64,000 nucleotides of DNA from Amedibacillus dolichus DSM 3991. Lineage in GTDB: Bacteria; Bacillota_I; Bacilli_A; Erysipelotrichales; Erysipelotrichaceae. The first letter of the stretch is position 1. Each line of letters opens with the position of its first letter. Location of the stretch: the NCBI RefSeq assembly GCF_000154285.1, contig NZ_DS483460.1, forward strand, positions 1 to 64,000. Direction: 5' to 3'. This document shows, piece by piece, positions 1-9,776 of this stretch. The translations under genes were made by a program, and so were the position numbers. The notes below the pieces were generated by a model. It worked only from the letters and a program-made list of their open reading frames with translations, was not told where the DNA came from and did no database searches.

Positions 1-1
1 C

Positions 2-3000
2 TCGCCACTGTGGTGGATTCCCCCTGGGCAAGTACGGCAGGATGAGGAAAACCTACCTGAAGGAACATCGTCCCATCCTCTACAACCAGATGCTGCTGAG
101 CGAGAAGTTGTACCAGCACCTTCTGGAGATCGACGAGACCGCCCAGAGCAGACTGGAGCAGATGATGCCCCAGCTGGCGAAAGAAGCGGGAGCCACCGAG
201 GAACTGAAAGCCAGCGATCCCATGAAGTGGGTGGGGCTGATGAACACCTGCAAAGCCCAGGCAGAGGAGATCCTGATGGCGGAGCTTATCAACAGCTGAC
301 CCTAAACCTGTTCCTCTCCGAAGCGGAGCAGATCCAATCCATAGATGAAGCAGAGAATGTAGCGCATACATCCTCTGCTTTTTCTTTTGCCCAAAATGAT
401 ATTGACCATGTGCTGCGTTTGGGAGGCAATACAGATCGTCAGAGAGAGCGTGTGGTTGCAGCCTTTGAAAAGCAGAAAACCACCGCTGAGATTGCCGAGA
501 TACTGAAAACGCTGTATCACGGCGGTAACGGCCTTGGCAGTGTGAGTGCATGGTATGCCGAGGATGGTATCCATCTTTCCCACGGGAAGTCTGTCCGTTA
601 TGACAGGTCTGCCCAGGTCATTTCCTGGGAGAGTGCCGCAGAGCGTATCGGGGAGCTTTTGAAAAGTGGTCAGTTTGCCTCCAATGTGGAGCTTGCAGAA
701 GCGGCAGGCTATGAACGCTCCCTACTTGCAGAAAAGCTCTGGTATCTGTATCACGATCTCAGTGAGGACGCCAGAGAAGCCGGATATTTGTCCTGCCTGT
801 CAGAGATCAAAGGCAATGGGTTCCCGGAGGAGACCCATCGCCTGACGGAGCAGCTGAGTGACCCGGCTTTCCGCCAGACCCTCAAGGAAGAATACGCTGC
901 CTTCTGGACTGCCTATCAGCAGGACATTGACCTGTTGCGTTTTCACTATCACAGACCAAGGAAGATCTGGGAGAACCTGAAGGACCTTGACCTGCCGCGC
1001 AGGACCTTTTCTTCAGACCTTTCCCAAGTGCCAACCGTTCAGCACTTCATTACCGAGGATGAGATCGACGCCGCTATGACCGGCGGCAGCAGTTTCGCCG
1101 GAGGAAAAGGCCGTATCTATGCGTTCTTCATGGCAAACCATACGGATAAGGAGAAAGTGAGATTCCTCAAAGACGAGTATGGCATTGGCGGACGCTCTCA
1201 TGCCCTGTCCGGCGCAACACACAGCGGCGAAGATCACGATGGGAAAGGTCTGCACTATAAAAAGCAGGACTGCCCGGATGTTCACTTGAACTGGGAAAAG
1301 GTTGCCAAGCGCATTACCTCACTTGTCCAGAAAGACCGCTATCTTACCGAACAGGAACAGGCGCAGTATGACAAGATCCAGTCTGAAAAGGAATTGGCAG
1401 AAGAAGATGCCATTCAAGCCCAGCAGCCGGAGATGGAGGAAGAAACGCCAAAGCCTACCTTTGGGGAGCAGTTTGAGCAGTATAAGCCTGTGGTGACTGC
1501 CACCATTTCCGAGGATACCGCATATCGCAATGCCTGCGGTCATTCTGACCGTGAAAATGCTGTCATCGAGGGCAATGCCGCTGTGCGCCGTGCGGTTCTT
1601 GGTTCTAAGGATATGGAGCTGATCCGACTCTATTCGGATGTGCCGGAGTTCCGTCAGCGTTTACACCGGGAAGTGATCGACGAGACCTATCCAAAGCTCC
1701 ATGAGCTTCTGCGCCCTCTTTCTCAGGAAGATATTGATACTGCCCTTTGTGCATGGAACGGCAATATCGAGAGTAAACACGCTGTTGTCCGCTATATGAA
1801 AGACCATGCAAGAGAAAAAGATACCGCCGCATGGCTGGCTCAGGAATACGGCGGCAGTAACAGCAACAGCCTGTTCGTTGTCCGTGCCGGCAGCCCGGAG
1901 GAAACGCAGCTGCCCTGGCCGAAGGTACAGCGCCGGATTGCCCAGCTCATTCAGGAGGACCGGTTCTATACCGAAGAAGAACAGAACCGTTTTGACGACA
2001 TCGACCCAATCGCCATCCGGGAAGCTCTGAAAGAAAGAGGGATCGTCAACGGCCAAGTGGCAGACCCGGAAGAACTGGACAATGATCCGTTTATCCAACA
2101 GGTGATGTCAGATGTAGAGCAGATCGCAGATGCCGAGACAGAGCAGACTTCCGAAGTTTCCATTTCCGATAAGGAATATGACGCAGTTCGCCGCCCAATT
2201 CCGCAAAGAACCTCCTATGACCCAGCCGCCCCGGTCTATGCCGTGGGCGATACCGTGTATATCGAGGATGACGCCTATCAGATCACAGAGTTGCGGGAGG
2301 ACACCGTACAGCTTTTGCCCACCGGGATGGTATATCCCATCTACCGGGCAGAGCGCAAAGAACAGTTCGAGCAGCTGCTTCGGGCAGACAGCCGCAATGC
2401 TTACTATACCGAGTTTCTTCCTATTGACCCGGACAAGGCAGATCAGGACTTGCGGGATGTATTGGCTCATGGACTGATGGATGAAGCGGATAAAAAGCAG
2501 ATTTCCACGCTGCTGCAATCCGGCAGGAGCAACAGCGAGATCGCCTACTGGCTGAGCAGAGCCTATTCCGGTGAGATCGAGACGCTGAATTTGGAGACCG
2601 GCGATATTGTCGATTACCGTACCACGGCACAGGGCATAGAACTGGAAGTCATGGATGCAGAGGAAAAGCGTCTGGCTATGCTGTATTTCCGCTGGGATGA
2701 GGTTGCGCCTTTGCTGCGCGGGATGTATGCCCGTCAGCTGGATGGCTTTGGACAGGAGCAGTCAGAACCAACTGCCGAATCCCCGACCTTCCATTCCGAG
2801 ACCGTGGCCGTCTATCCGGGCGACAAGAACAATCTGCCTTATGATGTGGTGGTGGAACGGCTGCATATCGAGGAGCCGGAGCCACCAGCCCCTGTGACAG
2901 AGCCGGAAAAAACCTTTGAGGAAGTGCTGGATGAACAACCGTTTTCCATTCAGGTCAACGGCCAGTGGCAGACCTTCCCCAATGCCAAAGCTGCCGAAGA

Positions 3001-6000
3001 AGCCTCCTATGAGGAATACAAGGCCAACCTGCGCCGCAATGCACAAAACTTCCGTATTACCGATGAGCATTTGGGTGAAGGCGGTCCGAAAGCCAAGTTC
3101 CAGGCAAATATCAATGCCATTCGTTTGCTGAAAGAGCTGGAAGTTGCCGGACAGCAGGCAAGCCCTGAACAGCAGGAGGTTCTTTCCCGCTATGTGGGCT
3201 GGGGCGGTCTTGCCGACGCCTTTGACCCGGAGAAACCGGCATGGGCTTCCGAGTATGCCCAGCTGAAAGAGCTGCTGCCCCCGGAGGAATATGCCGCCGC
3301 CAGAAGCTCCACCCTCAACGCTCATTACACCAGTCCTACGGTCATTCAGGCCATCTATGAAGCGGTGAGCCGTATGGGATTTGAGACCGGAAATATTCTG
3401 GAGCCATCTATGGGTGTAGGCAATTTCTTCGGTATGCTGCCGGAGGAAATGCGAAACAGCCGTCTGTACGGCGTGGAGCTGGACCCGGTTTCCGGGCGCA
3501 TCGCAAAGCAGCTCTATCCCAAGGCGGACATCACAGTAGGCGGCTTTGAGACCACCGACAGGCGTGACTTCTTTGACCTTGCCATCGGCAATGTGCCTTT
3601 CGGTCAGTATCAGGTCAATGACAAAGCCTACAACAAGCTGAATTTCAACATTCATAATTACTTTTTCGCCAAAGCATTGGATCAGGTGCGTCCCGGCGGT
3701 GTGGTAGCTTTTGTGACCTCCCGCTATACCATGGATGCCAAGGATTCCACCGTGCGCCGCTATCTTGCCCAGCGTGCCGAGCTGCTGGGAGCGATCCGTC
3801 TGCCTAATGACGCGTTCAAAAAGAATGCCGGTGCCGAGGTTGTATCGGACATCATCTTTCTCCAAAAGCGGGACCGTCCGCTGGACATTGCACCAGAGTG
3901 GACGCAGACCGGCATTATCAGGGTTCCCGCAAAGTCGCAAGACTTTGTGGGAGAAGGAGGAGCGACGGAGCAAGCGAGCTTTTCGCCGCAAGGCGGAAAC
4001 GAGCAGGCGCAGTCCGCGACGACGCAGGATGGGTTTGCCATCAACCGGTATTTTATCGACCACCCGGAAATGGTGCTGGGCAGACAGGAGCCGGTAAGCA
4101 CTGCTCATGGTATGGATTACACCGTGAACCCTATCGAGGGACTGGAGCTTTCCGACCAGCTGCATGATGCTGTGAAGTACATTCATGGCACTTATCAGGA
4201 GGCAGAGGTGCCGGAGCTGGGCGAAGGCGAAGCCATTGACACCTCCATTCCTGCCGACCCAAATGTGAAGAACTATTCCTATGCCATTGTAGACGGGCAG
4301 GTGTACTATCGGGAAAACAGCCGCATGGTGCGCCCTGACCTCAACGCCACCGCCGAAGCCCGTGTGAAAGGTCTTGTGGGACTGCGTGATTGTGTGCAGG
4401 AACTGATCGACCTTCAGATGGATGCAGCGGTTCCAGACAGCACCATTACCCAAAAGCAGGCGGAACTGAACAGCCTCTATGACAGCTTTTCTGCAAAATA
4501 TGGCCTTATCAATGACCGTGCAAACCGCCTGGCCTATGCAGATGATTCTTCCTATTACCTGCTCTGTGCGCTGGAAGTCATCGACGAGGACGGGAAACTG
4601 GAACGTAAGGCGGATATGTTCACCAAACGAACCATCAAGCCCCATCAGGCAGTGGCTACTGTGGATACGGCAAGCGAAGCACTGGCGGTGTCCATCTCGG
4701 AAAAAGCCTGCGTAGATATGAGCTATATGAGTCGGCTTACCGGAAAAACAAAAGAAGCACTGGCCAGAGAACTGCAAGGCGTGATCTTCCGTGTGCCGGG
4801 ACAGCTGGAACAGGACGGCACACCCCATTATGTGACTGCTGATGAATACCTCTCTGGCAATGTACGCCGCAAACTGCGTCAGGCGCAGCGGGCGGCACAG
4901 CAGGACCCGGTTTATGCAGTCAATGTGGAAGCTCTTACTGCCGCGCAGCCCAAAGACCTGGATGCGTCGGAGATCGAGGTGCGTCTGGGCGCTACCTGGA
5001 TCGACAAAGAGTACATCCAGCAGTTTATGTATGAGACCTTCAACACCCCGTTTTATCTCCAGCGCAGCATTGAGGTCAACTATTCCTCCTTTACCGCTGA
5101 ATGGCAGATCAAGGGGAAATCTTCTGTATCCTACAACGATGTGGCAGCTTATACCACCTACGGAACCAGCCGCGCCAATGCTTATAAGATTTTGGAGGAC
5201 AGTCTGAACCTGCGGGATGTCCGTATCTATGACACCATAGAGGACGCGGATGGAAAAGAGCGCCGCGTGCTGAATGCCAAGGAGACCACCCTGGCTGCTC
5301 AAAAACAGCAGGCGATCCGGGAAGCCTTTAGGGACTGGATCTGGAGAAACCCGGAGCGCCGCCAGACTTTGGTGCGCCAGTATAACGAAGAAATGAACTC
5401 TACCCGTCCCCGCGAGTATGATGGCAGCCATATCACTTTTGGCGGCATGAACCCGGCCATTACCCTGCGGGAACACCAGAAAAGTGCCATCGCCCATGTG
5501 CTGTATGGCGGAAATACCCTGCTGGCACACGAAGTAGGCGCAGGCAAAACCTTTGAGATGGTGGCCGCTGCGATGGAAGCCAAACGCCTGGGCTTGTGCC
5601 AGAAATCTCTCTTTGTGGTTCCCAACCACCTGACTGAGCAGTGGGCATCGGAGTTTCTGCGCCTCTATCCTTCTGCCAACATCTTAGTCACAACCAAAAA
5701 GGACTTTGAGACCCATAACCGCAAGAAGTTCTGCGCCCGTATTGCAACCGGTGACTACGACGCCATCATCATGGGACACAGCCAGTTTGAGCGTATCCCC
5801 ATCAGCCGGGAGCGCCAGGAACGGCTTCTCTATGAGCAGATCGACGAGATCACCGAGGGCATCGCAGAGGTGCAGGCCAGCGGCGGAGAGCGTTTTACCG
5901 TCAAGCAGCTGGAGCGTACCAGAAAGTCTCTGGAAGCCAGACTGGAAAAGCTGCAAGCCGAGGGGCGAAAAGATGATGTGGTAACTTTTGAGCAGCTGGG

Positions 6001-8065
6001 TGTAGACCGGCTGTTTGTGGACGAGGCCCACAACTATAAAAACCTGTTTTTATACACAAAAATGCGGAATGTGGCTGGTCTTTCCACATCGGACGCGCAG
6101 AAATCCTCCGATATGTTTGCCAAGTGCCGCTATATGGATGAGATCACCGGAAATCGTGGCGTGATTTTTGCCACCGGCACACCGGTCAGCAACTCCATGA
6201 CCGAGCTTTACACCATGCAGCGTTACCTTCAGTATGAACGCTTGCAAGAGCTGAACATGACCCACTTCGACTGCTGGGCTTCCCGCTTTGGGGAGACCGT
6301 CACAGCATTGGAGCTGGCACCGGAAGGCACCGGATACCGGGCAAGAACGAGATTCAGCAAGTTCTTTAACTTGCCTGAGCTGATGAACCTGTTCAAAGAA
6401 GTGGCCGACATTAAGACTGCCGATCAGTTAAATCTCCCTACCCCGGAAGTGGAGTACCACAACATCGTGGCGCAACCCACCGAACATCAGCAGGAAATGG
6501 TCAAGGCTCTTTCGGAGCGCGCATCGCTGGTACACAGCGGAACCGTTGACCCGTCCCAGGATAATATGCTCAAGATTACCTCGGATGGCCGCAAGCTGGG
6601 GCTTGACCAGAGGATCGTCAACCAGATGCTGCCGGATGAACCCGGAACAAAGGTCAATCAGTGCGTGGACAACATCATGCAGATCTGGCGGGACGGCAAA
6701 GCTGACAAGCTGACCCAGCTGGTGTTCTGCGACATTTCTACCCCGCAGGCAAAAGCTCCTGTAAGCAAGGCGGCGAAAACGCTGGATAATCCACTGCTTC
6801 ACGCACTGGAAGGCGCTGTGCCTCTGCCGGAGCAGGAACCGGTCTTTACGGTATATGACGATATTCGTCAGAAACTCATTGCCCAGGGGATGCCTGCCGA
6901 CCAGATCGCTTTTATCCATGAAGCCAATACCGAAGTGCGGAAAAAGGAGCTGTTCTCTAAAGTCCGTACCGGTCAGGTTCGTGTCCTTTTGGGCAGCACC
7001 GCCAAGATGGGCGCAGGCACCAATGTGCAGGACCGTCTGGTGGCACTTCATGACCTGGACTGTCCGTGGAGACCGGGAGACCTTGCCCAGCGCAAGGGCC
7101 GTATCGAGCGCCAGGGCAACCAGAACCCCCTTGTCCATGTGTACCGCTATGTGACAGAAGGAACTTTTGACGCATACCTCTGGCAGACGGTGGAGAACAA
7201 GCAGAAATTTATCAGCCAGATCATGACCAGCAAAAGTCCGGTTCGCTCCTGCGATGATGTGGATGAAACCGCCCTGAGTTTTGCCGAGATCAAGGCTCTG
7301 TGTGCCGGAGATCCCCGTATCAAGGAGCGTATGGATTTGGATGTGGAGGTATCCCGCCTGAAGCTGATGAAAGCCGACCACCAGAGCAAGCAATATCGTC
7401 TGGAGGACCAGCTGCTCAAATACTTCCCGGAGGAGATTGAAAAGCACAAAGGTTTTATCAAGGGCTTTGAATCCGATCTGGAGGTTTTGACAGCTCACCC
7501 GCACCCGGAGGACGGTTTTGCTGGTATGGAGATTCGTGGAGACCTGCTGACCGATAAGGAGAACGCCGGTGCAGCCCTTTTGGATGCCTGCAAGGAGGTC
7601 AAAACCTCCGATCCGGTGCAGATCGGCAGCTACCGGGGTTATGCCATGTCCGTGGAATTTTCCGCTTGGAAACAGGAGTATACGCTCCTGCTGAAAGGAC
7701 AGATGACCCACCGGGCAACCCTTGGTACAGACCCTCGCGGAAATCTTACCCGTATCGACAATGCCCTCGCCCAGATGCCCCAGCGTCTGGAGGCGGCAAA
7801 GGCCCAGCTGGATAACCTCTATCAGCAGCAGGCTGCCGCAAAGGAGGAAGTCGGAAAGCCATTCCTTTATGAAGAAGAACTGAGAAGCAAAAACGCCCGT
7901 CTGGTGGAGCTGGATACCCTGCTCAACATCGAAGGAAAGGGGCAGGCACACACCGAGTCTGTTGTTGCCAAAAGCACACGGCCTTCGGTGCTGGATAACC
8001 TAAAACGCCCGGTGCAACCCCGCAGTACAGACAAGAAACCAAAACAGCATGAGGAGGTGCGATAA
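2..8065 (+). CDS. ICE methylase/SNF2-type helicase fusion protein, 5' end outside window
   Basis: This is the very large conjugative-element protein of the LtrC/SNF2 type, about 2,687 residues in this window. The frame is open to the left edge with no stop and no start codon before GTG 227, so the true start lies upstream. An N6-methylase-like domain shows motif EPSMGVGNF (about residue 1134 of the visible part) and a catalytic-loop relative AIGNVPFG (about 1197), with NVPF replacing the usual NPPY/F. A superfamily 2 helicase follows, with HEVGAGKT (about 1843), DEAH in VDEAHNYKNL (about 2007), TGTPVSNS, and the C-terminal QRKGRIERQG (about 2363). The likely role is in DNA processing during transfer, since relatives lie beside mobilization genes; the activity is inferred. 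Residues 1-90 are a low-complexity linker read from DNA that also encodes a TnpV-like frame. A 110-bp hairpin insert sits at 3926-4035. The stop is one base before the next gene's leader. Confidence 0.9.
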   Translation, partial: SPLWWIPPGQVRQDEENLPEGTSSHPLQPDAAEREVVPAPSGDRRDRPEQTGADDAPAGERSGSHRGTESQRSHEVGGADEHLQSPGRGDPDGGAYQQLTLNLFLSEAEQIQSIDEAENVAHTSSAFSFAQNDIDHVLRLGGNTDRQRERVVAAFEKQKTTAEIAEILKTLYHGGNGLGSVSAWYAEDGIHLSHGKSVRYDRSAQVISWESAAERIGELLKSGQFASNVELAEAAGYERSLLAEKLWYLYHDLSEDAREAGYLSCLSEIKGNGFPEETHRLTEQLSDPAFRQTLKEEYAAFWTAYQQDIDLLRFHYHRPRKIWENLKDLDLPRRTFSSDLSQVPTVQHFITEDEIDAAMTGGSSFAGGKGRIYAFFMANHTDKEKVRFLKDEYGIGGRSHALSGATHSGEDHDGKGLHYKKQDCPDVHLNWEKVAKRITSLVQKDRYLTEQEQAQYDKIQSEKELAEEDAIQAQQPEMEEETPKPTFGEQFEQYKPVVTATISEDTAYRNACGHSDRENAVIEGNAAVRRAVLGSKDMELIRLYSDVPEFRQRLHREVIDETYPKLHELLRPLSQEDIDTALCAWNGNIESKHAVVRYMKDHAREKDTAAWLAQEYGGSNSNSLFVVRAGSPEETQLPWPKVQRRIAQLIQEDRFYTEEEQNRFDDIDPIAIREALKERGIVNGQVADPEELDNDPFIQQVMSDVEQIADAETEQTSEVSISDKEYDAVRRPIPQRTSYDPAAPVYAVGDTVYIEDDAYQITELREDTVQLLPTGMVYPIYRAERKEQFEQLLRADSRNAYYTEFLPIDPDKADQDLRDVLAHGLMDEADKKQISTLLQSGRSNSEIAYWLSRAYSGEIETLNLETGDIVDYRTTAQGIELEVMDAEEKRLAMLYFRWDEVAPLLRGMYARQLDGFGQEQSEPTAESPTFHSETVAVYPGDKNNLPYDVVVERLHIEEPEPPAPVTEPEKTFEEVLDEQPFSIQVNGQWQTFPNAKAAEEASYEEYKANLRRNAQNFRITDEHLGEGGPKAKFQANINAIRLLKELEVAGQQASPEQQEVLSRYVGWGGLADAFDPEKPAWASEYAQLKELLPPEEYAAARSSTLNAHYTSPTVIQAIYEAVSRMGFETGNILEPSMGVGNFFGMLPEEMRNSRLYGVELDPVSGRIAKQLYPKADITVGGFETTDRRDFFDLAIGNVPFGQYQVNDKAYNKLNFNIHNYFFAKALDQVRPGGVVAFVTSRYTMDAKDSTVRRYLAQRAELLGAIRLPNDAFKKNAGAEVVSDIIFLQKRDRPLDIAPEWTQTGIIRVPAKSQDFVGEGGATEQASFSPQGGNEQAQSATTQDGFAINRYFIDHPEMVLGRQEPVSTAHGMDYTVNPIEGLELSDQLHDAVKYIHGTYQEAEVPELGEGEAIDTSIPADPNVKNYSYAIVDGQVYYRENSRMVRPDLNATAEARVKGLVGLRDCVQELIDLQMDAAVPDSTITQKQAELNSLYDSFSAKYGLINDRANRLAYADDSSYYLLCALEVIDEDGKLERKADMFTKRTIKPHQAVATVDTASEALAVSISEKACVDMSYMSRLTGKTKEALARELQGVIFRVPGQLEQDGTPHYVTADEYLSGNVRRKLRQAQRAAQQDPVYAVNVEALTAAQPKDLDASEIEVRLGATWIDKEYIQQFMYETFNTPFYLQRSIEVNYSSFTAEWQIKGKSSVSYNDVAAYTTYGTSRANAYKILEDSLNLRDVRIYDTIEDADGKERRVLNAKETTLAAQKQQAIREAFRDWIWRNPERRQTLVRQYNEEMNSTRPREYDGSHITFGGMNPAITLREHQKSAIAHVLYGGNTLLAHEVGAGKTFEMVAAAMEAKRLGLCQKSLFVVPNHLTEQWASEFLRLYPSANILVTTKKDFETHNRKKFCARIATGDYDAIIMGHSQFERIPISRERQERLLYEQIDEITEGIAEVQASGGERFTVKQLERTRKSLEARLEKLQAEGRKDDVVTFEQLGVDRLFVDEAHNYKNLFLYTKMRNVAGLSTSDAQKSSDMFAKCRYMDEITGNRGVIFATGTPVSNSMTELYTMQRYLQYERLQELNMTHFDCWASRFGETVTALELAPEGTGYRARTRFSKFFNLPELMNLFKEVADIKTADQLNLPTPEVEYHNIVAQPTEHQQEMVKALSERASLVHSGTVDPSQDNMLKITSDGRKLGLDQRIVNQMLPDEPGTKVNQCVDNIMQIWRDGKADKLTQLVFCDISTPQAKAPVSKAAKTLDNPLLHALEGAVPLPEQEPVFTVYDDIRQKLIAQGMPADQIAFIHEANTEVRKKELFSKVRTGQVRVLLGSTAKMGAGTNVQDRLVALHDLDCPWRPGDLAQRKGRIERQGNQNPLVHVYRYVTEGTFDAYLWQTVENKQKFISQIMTSKSPVRSCDDVDETALSFAEIKALCAGDPRIKERMDLDVEVSRLKLMKADHQSKQYRLEDQLLKYFPEEIEKHKGFIKGFESDLEVLTAHPHPEDGFAGMEIRGDLLTDKENAGAALLDACKEVKTSDPVQIGSYRGYAMSVEFSAWKQEYTLLLKGQMTHRATLGTDPRGNLTRIDNALAQMPQRLEAAKAQLDNLYQQQAAAKEEVGKPFLYEEELRSKNARLVELDTLLNIEGKGQAHTESVVAKSTRPSVLDNLKRPVQPRSTDKKPKQHEEVR
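3..299 (+). pseudogene. TnpV-like C-terminal reading frame overlapping the helicase gene
   Basis: A second open frame covers the first 299 bases, offset by one from the helicase frame. It reads GKYGRMRKTYLKEHRP, then continues to WVGLMNTCKAQAEEI and ends at a stop at 297-299. This matches the conserved C-terminal part of TnpV transposon-encoded proteins as I recall them. The helicase frame through the same bases is also open and gives a hydrophilic, proline- and glutamate-rich linker. No good ribosome binding site is seen for ATG 42. It may be an old TnpV gene captured inside the helicase gene, or an expressed overlapping gene whose 5' part is outside the window. Confidence 0.55.
3926..4035 (+). 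repeat. In-frame palindromic insert with two GCAA-loop hairpins
   Basis: Within the helicase gene, just after the methylase domain, lie two hairpins. The first is an 11-bp stem (3926-3936 with 3941-3951) closed by GCAA. The second is a 7-bp stem (3981-3987 with 3992-3998) also closed by GCAA. The encoded stretch is Gly/Gln/Ala-rich and unlike the flanking protein. From memory, related proteins go almost directly from PEWTQTG to DGFAINRY, which would make this an insert of roughly 38 codons that keeps the frame. Confidence 0.45.
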
Positions 8066-8066
8066 C

Positions 8067-8873
8067 ATGAATACTAACGATCTGAATACAGCCCTTTATG
8101 AAAAGATGGCTGCCGAACAGGATAAGTTCCGGGACTGGCTGAAAAGCCAGCCCCCGGAAGAAATCCTGCACCACACCTATGAATATACTGTCCGTGAGGA
8201 TATTGTGATGGCGATGGAGGAGCTGGAGCTGACCGACGCCCAGGCCAAGGCACTTTTGGAATCTCCCTCTCCATTGGCGGATGTGTACCGCTATTTTGAA
8301 AAGCTGGAGACCGGCTATATGGATGTGATCCGGGACAGTATTGAGAACCGTGCCGATGATGTGTGCAAGGCGCAGGAAGAATTACGAACCGCCCCTCTCT
8401 ACCCCCATTCTGCCGCCTATGCGTCCGAGCATGGAGAGATGGCACAATATAACTGTTCGTATCAGGCGAACAGCGCCTGCAAAGAAGCCATTGCGCAGAC
8501 CATCAGCGCCCACTATGCAGAGAACCGGCTGGATACGGAGGCGGCGGTCAAAGATGTGCTGGAAAAGTTCGGGACGGAACGGGTACAGTTTATTCTTGCC
8601 AATACCATCCAGCGCAAGAACTATGACGGGCGTATCTCTCAGGACAATAAAGCATGGGCAAAAACCATTCCCATGCCGGAGGACAGCGGCGCTTCTCGCC
8701 ACTGTGCCTATCTGGTGGTAGATCAGGTCAATCCCGGTTTGACCGATCTGTTCACCAGACAGTTCCGAAAAGTTGCTCAAGAACAGCAGAAAAGTTCTGT
8801 CCTGCAAAAGCTCAAACAGGAGCTGCCCGCCCATAAGTCTGCCGCCCCGAAAAAACGGGAGCCGGAGCGATAA
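8067..8873 (+). CDS. DUF3848/DUF3849-type conjugative element protein
   Basis: A soluble protein of 268 residues with no signal or membrane segment. The N-terminal third (residues 1-90) resembles DUF3848, with a motif like FRDWLKSQPPEEIL. The remainder resembles DUF3849, including the Arg/Asn-rich block NTIQRKNYDGRIS and a following WAKTIPMP. These domains are recurrent in Tn1549/CTn-type elements next to the large helicase gene; no biochemical role is established that I know of. ATG 8067 is preceded by GAGGAGG at 8051-8057. The gene starts two bases after the helicase stop and runs into mobC after a two-base gap, so it belongs to the same transcript. Confidence 0.8.
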   Translation: MNTNDLNTALYEKMAAEQDKFRDWLKSQPPEEILHHTYEYTVREDIVMAMEELELTDAQAKALLESPSPLADVYRYFEKLETGYMDVIRDSIENRADDVCKAQEELRTAPLYPHSAAYASEHGEMAQYNCSYQANSACKEAIAQTISAHYAENRLDTEAAVKDVLEKFGTERVQFILANTIQRKNYDGRISQDNKAWAKTIPMPEDSGASRHCAYLVVDQVNPGLTDLFTRQFRKVAQEQQKSSVLQKLKQELPAHKSAAPKKREPER

Positions 8874-8875
8874 CC

Positions 8876-9214
8876 ATGGCAAAGCGCAAGCGGGATGTTC
8901 CGGTTTTGTTTTGGGTGTCCGCAGAAGAACTGGAGCTGATCCATCAAAAGATGCAGCAATACGGGACAGAGAATTTGAGCGCTTATCTGCGGAAAATGGC
9001 ACTGGATGGGTATGTGGTCAAACTGGATCTGCCGGAGCTGAAGGAGTTGGTTTCCCTGATGCGCCGAAGCAGCAACAACTTGAATCAGCTGACTCGCAAA
9101 GTGCATGAGACCGGGCGGATTTATGATGCTGACTTGGAGGATATATCCCAGCGGCAGGAACAGTTATGGGACGGAGTTAAAGAGATACTGACACAACTCT
9201 CCAAACTTTCGTAA
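8876..9214 (+). CDS. mobC: MobC-like relaxosome accessory protein
   Basis: A 112-residue protein that starts very basic (MAKRKRDVPVLFWVS). It carries a ribbon-helix-helix-like segment and then the family hallmark RRSSNNLNQLTRKVHETG near residues 63-80. MobC proteins bind near oriT, help melt the nick region and recruit the relaxase. Here the relaxase lies 2.4 kb downstream, separated by the AbiE cargo, which suggests the cargo inserted between the two mobilization genes. A strong terminator follows at 9235-9287. No oriT can be placed from sequence alone. Confidence 0.85.
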   Translation: MAKRKRDVPVLFWVSAEELELIHQKMQQYGTENLSAYLRKMALDGYVVKLDLPELKELVSLMRRSSNNLNQLTRKVHETGRIYDADLEDISQRQEQLWDGVKEILTQLSKLS

Positions 9215-9234
9215 CCGGGACAAATACTCCATCT

Positions 9235-9287
9235 GCGGAGGGAGGAACGGCGTTTCTTCGCCGCACCTTCCTCCGCTTTTTCTTTTT
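9235..9287 (+). terminator. Strong intrinsic terminator after mobC
   Basis: A long GC-rich hairpin, arms 9235-9252 and 9259-9276, is followed by a T-rich tract (9277-9287). It closes the helicase-DUF3848-mobC transcript. Confidence 0.85.
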
Positions 9288-9369
9288 GTCTGTATCCTTG
9301 CCTTTTGGCTGTGAGACAGGGATAATGGAATCAGGAACAGGAACTGTGATTTTGGGAGGAGGCATAACA

Positions 9370-9681
9370 ATGAGGGCATTGGTATTTTTGTTGAAACTGC
9401 TGTTGAAGATCGTGATGGTTCCGGTGATTCTGGCGCTGACCCTGTTCGTTTGGATTTGTGTGGGGATCGTCTATGTCTCCGGTCTGGTGCTGGGGCTTAT
9501 CAGCATGGTGATCGCCCTGCTGGGTGTGGCGGTTCTGCTGACCTGTTCCCTGCAAAACGGCATTATCCTGCTGGTGATGGCATTCCTTATTAGTCCCTAT
9601 GGTCTGCCGATGGCTGCCATCTGGCTGCTGGGCAAGGTGCAGGACTTGAAGTTTGCCATTCAGGATTTGGTTTATGGATAA
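9370..9681 (+). CDS. Small membrane protein, CD1845-like
   Basis: A 103-residue, almost wholly hydrophobic protein with about three membrane segments: residues 3-25, 28-50 and 53-75. A short amphipathic tail (LLGKVQDLKFAIQDLVYG) ends it. It resembles the CD1845-type proteins found beside mobilization genes in clostridial conjugative elements. Function is unknown. ATG 9370 follows TTGGGAGGAGG at 9352-9362; longer upstream readings lack such a site and overlap the terminator region. Confidence 0.7.
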   Translation: MRALVFLLKLLLKIVMVPVILALTLFVWICVGIVYVSGLVLGLISMVIALLGVAVLLTCSLQNGIILLVMAFLISPYGLPMAAIWLLGKVQDLKFAIQDLVYG

Positions 9682-9737
9682 AATGCGCGGTCACAAAAAT
9701 GCCAGACAGTGTCTGTTAAATTGCTATATTTACTTCT

Positions 9738-9765
9738 GTGCTACATCCGTGTATAATAGTAGCAC
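9738..9765 (+). promoter_or_regulatory. Probable AbiEi operator over the -10 box
   Basis: Inverted repeat GTGCTAC (9738-9744) and GTAGCAC (9759-9765) brackets a TATAAT -10 box at 9752-9757, immediately upstream of abiEi. AbiEi antitoxins are known to autorepress by binding inverted repeats at their own promoter, so placement and symmetry fit. Confidence 0.7.
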
Positions 9766-9776
9766 GAAAGGAAGTG

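Noticed and set aside
2762-5629. A 955-codon open frame on the minus strand
   Set aside because: It is antisense to the conserved methylase/helicase gene. Long antisense frames are common in GC-rich genes with this codon use, and it shows no domain or ribosome site.
6428-7951. A 507-codon minus-strand frame
   Set aside because: Same reason: it lies fully under the helicase domain of the plus-strand gene.
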